From contig NZ_JACHJY010000012.1 of assembly GCF_014203895.1 (NCBI RefSeq), positions 25,185 to 89,184 of the forward strand: a stretch of DNA of 64,000 nt. The letters are read 5' to 3'. The notes under the pieces are model-generated. The model was not told where the DNA came from, made no database searches, and saw nothing but the letters and a program-made list of their open reading frames with translations. Both the position numbers and the translations under genes were made by a program. Source of the DNA: Streptomyces nymphaeiformis (GTDB taxonomy: Bacteria > Actinomycetota > Actinomycetes > Streptomycetales > Streptomycetaceae). Position 1 is the first letter of the stretch; each line of letters starts with the position of its first letter. Positions 57,368 through 64,000 of this stretch are shown here, piece after piece.

Positions 57368-58051
57368 ATGGCGACGACACCCCGAAGCGAACCCAAGCAA
57401 CGCACCACCGATCCCCGGCAACGCGGCACCGACCCGAAGCCCCGCACCGACCCGAAGCCCCGCAGCGAACCGAAGCAGGAGCGGGCCCGGCGCACGAAGG
57501 TGCACATCCTCCAGTCGGCCGCCGAGCTCTTCGCCGAGCGCGGCTACGCCACCGTCACGCTCCAGGACGTGGCCGAACGCGCGGAGATGACCAAGGGCGC
57601 GGTGTACTTCCACTACACGAACAAGGAGGCCCTCGCGGTCGCGGTCGTGCAGGAGCACTACGCCCGCTGGCCCGAGATCCTCGACGGCGCCGAGGGCGAC
57701 CACGAGGCGCCGTTCGACCGGCTCACCGCCGTCCTCGACACGGTCACCCGGGCGTTCGCGCGGGACATCGTCGTCCAGGCCGGCGCGCGGCTCCAGATCG
57801 AGCGGGCCCTCATCGACGCCGAGCTCCCCGAGCCGTACGTCGGCTGGGAGGACTACCTCAGCCGGCTGATCGGCGAGGCGAAGGACGCGGGGCAACTGCG
57901 GGCGGGAGTGGAACCCCGCGCGGCGGCCCGCGTCCTCGTCTCCGCCTTCTTCGGCATGCAGCACATCTCGGACGTCCTCAGCGGGCGCAAGGACCTCACC
58001 GAGCGGCACCAGGAACTGCAGACCGTCCTCGTCGAAGGGCTGCGCGGCTGA
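57368..58051 (+). CDS. ArpA-like gamma-butyrolactone receptor
   Basis: 227 residues. Receptor-type TetR HTH: SAAELFAERGYATVTLQDVAERAEMTKGAVYFHYTNKEALA (about 49-90), then a helical ligand domain with the Trp in EPYVGWEDYLSRL at the position of the conserved ligand-pocket Trp. Upstream is an unusual 40-residue hydrophilic extension of repeated TDPKPR/SEPKQ units. ATG 57368 follows GAGAGAGG. It should repress afsA and other sites until a butyrolactone binds. Confidence 0.88.
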   Translation: MATTPRSEPKQRTTDPRQRGTDPKPRTDPKPRSEPKQERARRTKVHILQSAAELFAERGYATVTLQDVAERAEMTKGAVYFHYTNKEALAVAVVQEHYARWPEILDGAEGDHEAPFDRLTAVLDTVTRAFARDIVVQAGARLQIERALIDAELPEPYVGWEDYLSRLIGEAKDAGQLRAGVEPRAAARVLVSAFFGMQHISDVLSGRKDLTERHQELQTVLVEGLRG

Positions 58052-58083
58052 CCGGCCGCGTGCCCGCCGTGAGAAGCAGGAGA

Positions 58084-58121
58084 ACGGCGTGGCCTCCCAC
58101 AGGTGTGGGAGGCCACGCCGT
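58084..58121. terminator. Strong bidirectional terminator
   Basis: ACGGCGTGGCCTCCCAC (58084-58100) and GTGGGAGGCCACGCCGT (58105-58121) form a perfect 17-bp stem with an AGGT loop, between the convergent receptor and transporter genes. Confidence 0.9.
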
Positions 58122-58145
58122 ACGCGTGCAGCGGGTCGGGTCCGG

Positions 58146-59189
58146 TCAGGACCTGCTGCCCGAGGAGACCGGGGCCTGAGCGGAAGCGGAGCCCGTACCG
58201 GAAGCCGAACCGGAACCGGAAGCCACGACCGGCGTCGGGGCCGGAGCGGCCGCGGCGGCCTTGGCGGCGACCTTGCGCAGGTACAGGTTGTTGAAGACCA
58301 GCGCCGCCGCCGTGAGCGAGGCACCGACGATCTGCATGCCGGCCGGGACGACACCCGTCAGGGCGGAGATCACGAAGGCCGTGATCGGCACGACGTCCAT
58401 GAAGAGGACGCCGTTGAGCGGGCCGAGGTAGCGGTTGCCGAAGTTCCAGCCGAGGACACCGACGAAGCCGGCGATGACGCTCATGTAGGCGAGCTGGGGC
58501 AGGATCGAGCCCACGGCACCGGCCGTCGGGACCGGGACGCCACCGGCGGCCAGGATGATCGCCGTGATCACGGTGGCGCTGGCGAGGCCGAGGACCGTGG
58601 TGATGGCCGTGTACTTGATCGGGGACCAGGTCGGGAAGTAGCTCGCGCCCGAGGTGTAGACGACCCAGCACAGTGCGGCGAAGAGCAGCAGCGCGTCGGC
58701 GCCGGCGGTCTTCGGGTCGGCGATCAGGGAGCCGATGTCACCGTCGGAGACGACGAGGATGGTGCCGACGAAGGACATCGCGATGAAGACGAGCGAGAAC
58801 TTCGGCGGAACGACCTTCTTCAGCACCCAGTTCACCAGGAAGCCCATCATGGGCATGGTCGCCATCATGATCGAGGCGTTGAGCGCGCCCCGCGCACCGA
58901 TGAGGTCCTGGCCGAAGAAGACGAGGAACTGGAAGCCCGCGAAGCCGGCCGTGCCGAACAGCCAGGCCAGACCGATGCGCTCGCCCTTGAGGCGGAGCCC
59001 CGCCTTGCCCTCCCGCATCCGCAGGAAGACCAGGAACATCGCACCGGCGATGGTGTACCGCATCACGGTGAAGGTGAAGGGGTCGATGTGCTGGAGGGTG
59101 GAGTCCATGAGGGGGAACATCGCACCCCAGGACACCGTGGCCAGGAGGCAGAGGAGGACGCCTCGCGTGTACGTGTTCTGACTGTTCAT
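58146..59189 (-). CDS. EamA-family (DMT superfamily) transporter
   Basis: 347 residues, ten predicted helices in two five-helix EamA repeats (GVLLCLLATVSWGAMFPLMD, and ALLLFAALCWVVYTSGASYF starting repeat two). The C-terminal 35 residues are a Ser/Gly/Ala-rich tail. Family members export amino acids, amines or metabolites. It is the last gene after the decarboxylase and ligase on this strand, with a hairpin in the 144-base gap. Confidence 0.87.
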   Translation of the reverse strand: MNSQNTYTRGVLLCLLATVSWGAMFPLMDSTLQHIDPFTFTVMRYTIAGAMFLVFLRMREGKAGLRLKGERIGLAWLFGTAGFAGFQFLVFFGQDLIGARGALNASIMMATMPMMGFLVNWVLKKVVPPKFSLVFIAMSFVGTILVVSDGDIGSLIADPKTAGADALLLFAALCWVVYTSGASYFPTWSPIKYTAITTVLGLASATVITAIILAAGGVPVPTAGAVGSILPQLAYMSVIAGFVGVLGWNFGNRYLGPLNGVLFMDVVPITAFVISALTGVVPAGMQIVGASLTAAALVFNNLYLRKVAAKAAAAAPAPTPVVASGSGSASGTGSASAQAPVSSGSRS

Positions 59190-59248
59190 GATTCTTCCTG
59201 TCGGGCCTGAGGCGGCTGGGAGTTGAGGGGAGTGCAGGGAGGGGAGGC

Positions 59249-59297
59249 GGCCGGGTCCCGGATCCGGAGGAGGGGGTACGGGCTCCGGGACCCGGCC
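59249..59297. terminator. Possible intra-operon attenuating hairpin
   Basis: GGCCGGGTCCCGG (59249-59261) pairs with CCGGGACCCGGCC (59285-59297), 13 perfect pairs around a 23-base loop. It lies between the ligase stop and the transporter start and could reduce transporter expression relative to the enzymes. Confidence 0.5.
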
Positions 59298-59333
59298 ACG
59301 CTTGCGGGGGGCTGTGGTGCGTACGGGCGGGGG

Positions 59334-60932
59334 TCAGACCCCGGCGGACTCCAGCTCGCGGTCGTCCGTCGGCCGGATGTCGAGCAGCGGCAGGACCGAC
59401 TCCAGGAGCTGGGCGGCCCGGACCTTGCCGGTGGGGCTGTACGGGATGGCCTCGACGGGCACCACGTACGCCGGGAGGCACGGCACCCGGCGGGCGCAGG
59501 CGGCGCTGACCGCCCGGTAGCCGCTCTCCTGCCGCTCGGGCGCGACCGGGGTGAAGGGCACGACGAGCACCTCGCCCGCGCCGTCGAGCTTCGTCCGCAG
59601 GACGGCCGTCTCGCGGACGCAGGGCAGGTCCATCAGATCGGCTTCGAGGCCGAAGATGTTGACGTCGAGCGGCTTGCCCGCCTCCGCCTTCGCCACGCCG
59701 TCGTTGCGGCCGGTGAGTTCGAGCCGGCCCGCCTCGTCGACGAGCCCGCTGTCGCCGGTGAGCAGGAAGCGCTGCGTACGGCCGCCGTAGTCCAGGGTCA
59801 TGAAGTCGGGCTCGCTCGTCGCGTAGCTGTCCATCAGCTGGTAGCTGGCTATCGCGACCCGGCCGCGGCTGCCCTTGGGGAGCGGCTTGTTGTCGGCGTC
59901 GAGGACCACGACGGTGTTGCCGGGCATGGGGCGGCCGGAGCGGCAGGGCGCCACGTGCAGCTCCTCGGGGCCGATCATGACGTTCACGCCGGTCTCGGTC
60001 GTCCCGTAGTAGAGGTGGAGCACCGGACCGAGGCGGTCCCAGGCGTTGTTGATGACCCATCGGTTGAGGTGTCGGCCGCCGGAGAGGACGAAGTGCAGGC
60101 GTGAGGTCTTGTGCAGGTGCTCGGAGTTCGGGTGGGCGACGACCCGGGCCAGGACCGGCGGCACCATCAGGGTGGTGGAGACGCCCTCGTCCTGGATGAT
60201 GCGGATGAGCTCCTCGGCGTCGTCGTACGGGCCGAGGACGACCGTGCCGCCCAGGGTGAGGAAGATGCGCGCCCAGCCCGGCCCGGAGGCGTGGTAGAGC
60301 GGCACCGTGACGAGGTGGACGTCCTCTTCGTCGAAGGCGTACTGGTCGACGAGGTCGGCGAAGCGGCGGGCCTCGAAGGAGGTGCGGCGGACGACCATCT
60401 TCGGGACGCCGCTGGTGCCGGAGGTGAAGGAGAAGGCCTCGAAGGGCTGCTCCACCGGCTGCGGGTCGCCGGGCGCCGACACGAGGAGGTCGGCGAAGCT
60501 GACCGCGACGGTCTGCCCGTCGGGCAGGCCCACCGGCTCGCTGTCGATGAATATGTCGAGGATGTCTCTGCCGCCCGGCCAGCCGCACTCCTCGACGAGG
60601 GCCCGCTGCTCCTGCGAGGTGATGACGACGGTCGGCTGCAGCTGGTCGAGCGCGGCGGCGGTGGCGACGGGCCCGGCGCTGTAGTCGAGTCCGACGCAGG
60701 GGATGCCGAGAGAGCTGACGGCGGCCATGGAGACCACCAGCTCCCAGCTGTTCTCGGCGAGGAAGACCGCGCGGGCCGGCCGGGTGTCGGGCAGCAGGTC
60801 CTGGACGGCGCAGGCCACCCGGCTGACCTTGTCGGCGAAGCTCGCCCAGGTCATGCGGGTCTCGCCGTCGACGACGGCGACGCGCTGGGGCCAGCGGGCG
60901 GCGTGCTTACGGATGTCCGCGAGCTTGATCAT
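59334..60932 (-). CDS. Adenylate-forming acid ligase (ANL superfamily)
   Basis: 532 residues. P-loop FTSGTSGVPKM, YYGTTETG, TGDSG, hinge GRNDG and C-terminal K503 in SPTGKVRA. The segment after the hinge (AEAGKPLDVNIFGLEADL) differs from ordinary acyl-CoA synthetases and resembles stand-alone adenylation enzymes of secondary metabolism. The gene starts 33 bases after the decarboxylase stop, with GAGGAGAG before ATG 60932. No carrier protein is encoded nearby, so the acyl acceptor is CoA, an amine or an unlinked carrier. Confidence 0.85.
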   Translation of the reverse strand: MIKLADIRKHAARWPQRVAVVDGETRMTWASFADKVSRVACAVQDLLPDTRPARAVFLAENSWELVVSMAAVSSLGIPCVGLDYSAGPVATAAALDQLQPTVVITSQEQRALVEECGWPGGRDILDIFIDSEPVGLPDGQTVAVSFADLLVSAPGDPQPVEQPFEAFSFTSGTSGVPKMVVRRTSFEARRFADLVDQYAFDEEDVHLVTVPLYHASGPGWARIFLTLGGTVVLGPYDDAEELIRIIQDEGVSTTLMVPPVLARVVAHPNSEHLHKTSRLHFVLSGGRHLNRWVINNAWDRLGPVLHLYYGTTETGVNVMIGPEELHVAPCRSGRPMPGNTVVVLDADNKPLPKGSRGRVAIASYQLMDSYATSEPDFMTLDYGGRTQRFLLTGDSGLVDEAGRLELTGRNDGVAKAEAGKPLDVNIFGLEADLMDLPCVRETAVLRTKLDGAGEVLVVPFTPVAPERQESGYRAVSAACARRVPCLPAYVVPVEAIPYSPTGKVRAAQLLESVLPLLDIRPTDDRELESAGV

Positions 60933-60964
60933 GAGGTGCTCTCCTCGGAGTCGGGGGTGGCGGA

Positions 60965-62626
60965 TCAGCTGGTGACGACGGCGGTCGCGGCGGCCGAGAC
61001 GGTGGCCGCGGTGGTGCCGGCGGCCGAGACGGCGGCGGCGGCACCGGCGAGCTGCTCGGTGTTGAGGCTGTCGACGGTCAGGTGGTCGGCCGTGGCCGGC
61101 ACGGAACCGGTGACGGCGGCCTGGACGGCGAGTTCGCGCGCGGAGACGGTCGGGTTCCGCAGCGTGTAGATCTCGCAGCCGCTGGAGCGCAGCTCGTCGA
61201 TCTGACTGAGCGTCCGCTCGCAGAGCTTCTCGCCGGGCACCGTGATCGGGATGCCGGGCGGGTAGGCGATGATGAAGTGCTCGGAGGTGCCCGTGGCCAG
61301 GGCCGCGGAGGCGCTCCGGTAGGTGCGCTGGATGGTGCGCAGGGCGTCGAGCAGCCGCAGCAGCGTCGCCTCGTCCACACCGATGTGGATGTGGAAGAGG
61401 ACGGCGTCCCCGCTCTCCCGGGCCACGTACAGCGCGTACTCGTCGAAGAGCATCCGCCGGAAGTCGGCCGCCGTGATGCCGAGGGCGCTGATGTCGACGA
61501 GGACCCGGGTGGGGTCGTCGCTGACGAGCTGCGCGGCGTCCGTGAGGTGGCCGTCGGGGCCGAGCGGGCGGTACGCGGAGAGCCGCGGGTCCGTGGCGAG
61601 CTCGACGCGCAGGGTGCGGGCGAGCCCGAGGGACCGGCCGAGGAGCGACTCGCCCTCGGTCTCGGCCTGGAGCCGGGCCAGGTCCAGGCTGGCGAGCACG
61701 GGCCAGCTGGGCGAGGTGGTGTGGTGCTGGAAGAGGGCCTGCGCGGTGCGCTCCTGGGCCTCTCCGTCGCCGATGAGGTGCAGGTAGGAGCCCTGGCGGA
61801 GCGCGGACATCGACTTGTGCGCGGAGTGGGTGACGGCCACGTTCATGGCGAGGCGCGGGTCGGCGGCGCGGAGCGTCTCGACGGCGTGCAGCGCGGTGAG
61901 CGGGCGCAGCCGGGGGTGGAAGCGGTGCGCCGCGCCCCAGGCCTCGTCGACGAGGACGGAGACGGTGGGGTGGACGGCGGCGAGCTCGGCGAGGACGGTC
62001 GGCAGGTCGTACCGGACGCCGTCGTAGGAGACGGCGGAGAGGACGACGGTGTCGAAGGGCCGGCCCTCGGCGGCGGCGGTGCGGAACATCTCCAGGAGCC
62101 GGGGAAGGTCCGCGTACGTCCGGGGGCAGCCGTCGCAGCAGCGCTGCATCGGGGCGTACGCGACCTGGACGCCGAGCGAGTTGAGGGCGAAGTGCACCGA
62201 CTGGTGGCAGGAGCGGTCCGCGAGGACGCGGGAGCCGGGCTGGGTCAGCGCGGTCAGGGCGACCCGGTTGGCGGTGCTCGTGCCGGCGGAGAGGAAGTAG
62301 GTGGCGTCGGCCCCGAAGCTGCGGGCCGCGAGGCGCTGGGCCTCGCGGAGCGGCCCCCGCGGCCGGAAGAAGGAGTCGAGCATCGTGCCGCTGTAGGACA
62401 CGTCGGCCGCGAGCTGCGCGACGCCGAAGAGCGCCTCGTAGGTCTCCCGCATCTGGGAGTCGCGGATAGACCGGCCGTGCGAGAGCGGCAGCGCGTGGAA
62501 CGTGGCGATGTCACGTCGGGCGACTGCGAGCACGGCGTCAGCGAGGGGGGTCCTGCCGTCCGGGTAGGCCCCGGGACGAGCCGGCAGTGTCGCCGGCTCC
62601 GGAGTGGAGCTGGTGGATGCGGTCAT
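60965..62626 (-). CDS. PLP-dependent Orn/Lys/Arg decarboxylase (fold type I)
   Basis: 553 residues from ATG 62626. Decarboxylase domain with FFRPRGPLREAQRLAARSFGA, LADRSCHQSVHFAL, the Asp of LVDEAWGAAHRFHP and the PLP lysine K271 in THSAHKSMSALRQGS. A C-terminal domain with AYPPGIPITVPGE follows. It would decarboxylate a basic amino acid to an amine; substrate not readable. The protein ends in an Ala/Val/Thr-rich tail. The palindrome at 62644 covers the promoter; the -10 lies so close to the ATG that the mRNA is probably leaderless. First gene of the decarboxylase-ligase-exporter operon. Confidence 0.88.
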   Translation of the reverse strand: MTASTSSTPEPATLPARPGAYPDGRTPLADAVLAVARRDIATFHALPLSHGRSIRDSQMRETYEALFGVAQLAADVSYSGTMLDSFFRPRGPLREAQRLAARSFGADATYFLSAGTSTANRVALTALTQPGSRVLADRSCHQSVHFALNSLGVQVAYAPMQRCCDGCPRTYADLPRLLEMFRTAAAEGRPFDTVVLSAVSYDGVRYDLPTVLAELAAVHPTVSVLVDEAWGAAHRFHPRLRPLTALHAVETLRAADPRLAMNVAVTHSAHKSMSALRQGSYLHLIGDGEAQERTAQALFQHHTTSPSWPVLASLDLARLQAETEGESLLGRSLGLARTLRVELATDPRLSAYRPLGPDGHLTDAAQLVSDDPTRVLVDISALGITAADFRRMLFDEYALYVARESGDAVLFHIHIGVDEATLLRLLDALRTIQRTYRSASAALATGTSEHFIIAYPPGIPITVPGEKLCERTLSQIDELRSSGCEIYTLRNPTVSARELAVQAAVTGSVPATADHLTVDSLNTEQLAGAAAAVSAAGTTAATVSAAATAVVTS

Positions 62627-62632
62627 GGACCC

Positions 62633-62662
62633 ATGAAATAAAAACCTTCGCGAAGGTATCAA
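62633..62662. promoter_or_regulatory. Autoregulatory-element-like palindrome at the decarboxylase promoter
   Basis: ACCTTCGCGAAGGT (62644-62657) is a perfect 14-base palindrome in AT-rich flanks, with TTC-N2-GAA spacing as in the afsA site. On the minus strand TTGATA and TATTTC flank it with a 16-base spacer. CATCAGT-GAG-ACTGATG (62667-62683) is a second inverted repeat just upstream. Confidence 0.65.
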
Positions 62663-62774
62663 CTATCATCAGTGAGACTGATGGAGCCCGTCGGCCGCAC
62701 CCCCTCCGACCTGCGCGAGCGCCGGGACACCCGAAGAAGCGGATCCCGGCGCTCCGACGCCTGTCCGGTCTCGC

Positions 62775-63146
62775 CTACTTCACGAGGGTCTCGAAACCGG
62801 CCCGGTCGCAGGAGGACACGACGCGCCCCTCGGCCATCACGTCCGCACCCGTGACCGCGGCGACGGTGTCGTCGAGGACGCGGGCGCTGTCCTCGTCGTG
62901 CCCCTTGGCGTCGAGCGTCTGTGCGGCGGAGATCACGGTGGGGGCAAGCGCCCCGGCACCTCCGTCCGCGGGGCGGCCCGGCCTCTTCGGGAAGGCGTCC
63001 ACGGAGTTCCGCGCCTCCTGCCAGGTGCCCAACTTGCCGCAGTAGTCCTGCCAGTACGCCCTCACCTCGTCGGCGTCGGACGACGAACAGCCGCCCAGCA
63101 GGACCGCGACGACCAGCGCGGTCAGCGCCCGACTCCCCCTCCGCAC
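62775..63146 (-). CDS. Small lipoprotein
   Basis: 123 residues from GTG 63146 (AGGGGGCGGGAC upstream). Signal peptide with lipobox LLGGC, lipidated C20. The mature part is helical with Cys in WQDYCGKL and VSSCDRAG, possibly one disulphide. No named family recognised; such short DUF-type lipoproteins are frequent in Streptomyces. The region 62684-62774 between it and the decarboxylase promoter contains no clear gene. Confidence 0.7.
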   Translation of the reverse strand: MRRGSRALTALVVAVLLGGCSSSDADEVRAYWQDYCGKLGTWQEARNSVDAFPKRPGRPADGGAGALAPTVISAAQTLDAKGHDEDSARVLDDTVAAVTGADVMAEGRVVSSCDRAGFETLVK

Positions 63147-63156
63147 GTCCCGCCCC

Positions 63157-63339
63157 CTAACCGCGGACGCGCCGCGGGCGCGCCACCAGCTCGCCGCCGC
63201 AGTTGGGGCAGACGCCGTCCATGGCGTCGGCGCACGGGACGCAGAAGCTGCACTCGAACGAACAGATCCGGGCGGGCCCGTCCGGCACCAGGGCCTCGAC
63301 CTCGCAGCGCTCGCACCGTTCACGCATCTCCAGGGCCAT
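63157..63339 (-). CDS. DUF1272 zinc-binding small protein
   Basis: 60 residues with four paired cysteine motifs: CERCEVEAL, CSFECSFCVPCA and CPNCGGEL, the DUF1272 pattern (MRxxCExCxxxL, IC-S-x-ECTFC-x-x-C). It probably binds two zinc ions. A GGAGGGGGAG run precedes ATG 63339. It ends 11 bases before the lipoprotein start, so the two may be co-transcribed. Function unknown. Confidence 0.85.
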   Translation of the reverse strand: MALEMRERCERCEVEALVPDGPARICSFECSFCVPCADAMDGVCPNCGGELVARPRRVRG

Positions 63340-63462
63340 GACCGGCTCCCCCTCCTCGTACGACTGGCGACCCCTCCATGATCGGCTCTCCCGCGGCCGG
63401 CGGAAACAGGCCGGCGGCCAAAGATCAACAGGATCGGGTCAGCAGGGGCCGAGGCCCGCGGT

Positions 63463-63840
63463 TCAGTGCCTGACCAGGCAGAACGGATGCCCCGCCGGAT
63501 CCGCGTAGACCCGCCAGCCGCGCCTGCCGGACCCGGCGTCGAGAAGCTTCGCGCCGGCCGCGAGGACCTGCTCCTCGGCCGCGTCCAGGTCGGGGACGCC
63601 GAAGTCGAGATGGGACTGCTGGGGGCGCTCCGGGTCCGGCCAGGTCGGCGGGCGGTGATCGGGCACGCCCTGGAAGCAGAGGACGAGACCGCCGGGCGTG
63701 TGCAGCGTGGACCAGGCCTCGTCGAGGGACCAGCGCGGGTCGGGCCGATCGACGTCCCCGCCGAGCACGGCCCGGTAGAACACGGCGAGTTCACGGGGCG
63801 CGGAACAGTCCAGGACGATGCACTGCAGGTCGGCGATCAT
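63463..63840 (-). CDS. VOC-superfamily (glyoxalase-like) protein
   Basis: 125 residues, one vicinal-oxygen-chelate module pair: IVLDCSAPRELAVFYRAVLGG, LVLCFQGV, QSHLDFGVPDLDAAEEQVLAAGAKLL and VYADPAGHPFCLV. The likely metal ligands are H in QSHLDF and others of the fold. Small members act as antibiotic-binding or metabolite-modifying proteins; no specific role can be assigned. 63341-63462 has no feature. Confidence 0.85.
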   Translation of the reverse strand: MIADLQCIVLDCSAPRELAVFYRAVLGGDVDRPDPRWSLDEAWSTLHTPGGLVLCFQGVPDHRPPTWPDPERPQQSHLDFGVPDLDAAEEQVLAAGAKLLDAGSGRRGWRVYADPAGHPFCLVRH

Positions 63841-63876
63841 GCGCGGATCATAGGCGGGGCCGGGCTGGACCGGGCT

Positions 63877-64000
63877 GGAGCCGGGCCGGGCCGGAGCCCG
63901 GTCGGAGCCGGGCCGGGCCGGAGCCCGGTCGGAGCCGGGCCGGGCCGGAGCCCGGTCGGAGCCGGGCCGGGCCGGAGCCCGGTCGGAGCCGGGCCGGGCC
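63877..64000. repeat. 27-base tandem repeat, 4.6 copies, cut by the window edge
   Basis: Units begin GGAGCCGGGCCGGGCC at 63877, 63904, 63931, 63958 and 63985, identical where complete. The array lies upstream of the VOC gene and continues beyond base 64000. There are no spacers, so it is a minisatellite, not a CRISPR. Confidence 0.9.

Noticed and set aside
62672..62854. A 60-codon plus-strand frame starting beside the decarboxylase promoter
   Set aside because: Arg/Pro/Ser-rich shadow overlapping the 3' end of the lipoprotein gene, no ribosome-binding site.
63877..64000. CRISPR array
   Set aside because: Head-to-tail identical units without spacers; no cas genes in the window.

Overview
The window is from a high-GC actinobacterium, almost certainly a Streptomyces. 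Signs are the GC-biased third codon positions, many GTG starts and GTGA/ATGA gene overlaps, a mycothiol-dependent isomerase domain in a regulator, XRE/DUF397 gene pairs, an IdeR/DmdR-type iron regulator and an AfsA/ArpA gamma-butyrolactone system. From memory, the gene order of the left two thirds (ECF sigma factor, purU, DmdR1, SIS protein, pdxH, citrate synthase, cinnamate-CoA-ligase-like enzyme, acyl-CoA carboxylase) matches the S. coelicolor SCO4380-SCO4410 region in reverse. The right third looks like strain-specific accessory DNA.

Layout. 0-4.8 kb: acyl-CoA ligase, STAS protein, ECF sigma factor with a zinc-finger/maleylpyruvate-isomerase-fold partner, and purU. 4.9-6.2 kb: a solo tnpB element inserted at the 3' end of a conserved gene. 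6.8-17.4 kb: a binding lipoprotein, a Pro/Gln-rich membrane protein, an HTH/TPR regulator, a primase/polymerase-like protein, an ABC exporter pair, a kinase-fold protein, and a GNAT/SUKH/zinc-ribbon run. 17.4-19.9 kb: a developmental-type XRE/DUF397 pair with two associated genes. 20-24.5 kb: two hydrolases, an I36/VCBS secreted protein, a candidate sRNA and DmdR1. 24.7-32.5 kb: SIS protein, imine-reductase-like enzyme with HxlR regulator, PAS/GAF protein, and a two-component system divergent from an ABC transporter. 32.5-32.76 kb: a promoter-driven structured RNA with a 12-codon ORF. 32.8-37.3 kb: pdxH, citrate synthase, a 2-oxoglutarate oxygenase behind a Cys-containing leader peptide, and a secreted metalloprotease.

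37.2-49.3 kb is a catabolic regulon: TetR regulator, enoyl-CoA hydratase and CoA ligase in one operon, and acyl-CoA dehydrogenase, biotin-dependent carboxylase alpha and beta, AtuA-like protein and a DinB-like protein in another. Both operons are headed by the same 20-base sequence with one variable position, so the TetR protein probably controls both. 49.4-52.4 kb holds an FtsX-type permease and a small membrane protein.

52.4-62.7 kb is the most interesting part: an autoregulator-controlled locus. It carries an AfsA homologue, an ArpA-like receptor, a second TetR regulator, a LysR DNA-binding domain without its sensor domain, a HAD phosphatase, a flavoprotein of the acyl-CoA dehydrogenase fold, and an operon of a PLP amino-acid decarboxylase, an adenylate-forming ligase and an EamA exporter. 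Palindromes of the type ATACCTTC..GAA sit in the afsA/arpA promoter region and the decarboxylase promoter, with a half site at the flavoprotein promoter. This suggests one signal-controlled pathway that makes and exports an amine-derived product. A 15-base-period repeat of pentapeptide-like character lies in its middle. The last 1.3 kb has a lipoprotein, a DUF1272 protein, a VOC-fold protein and a 27-base minisatellite running off the window edge.
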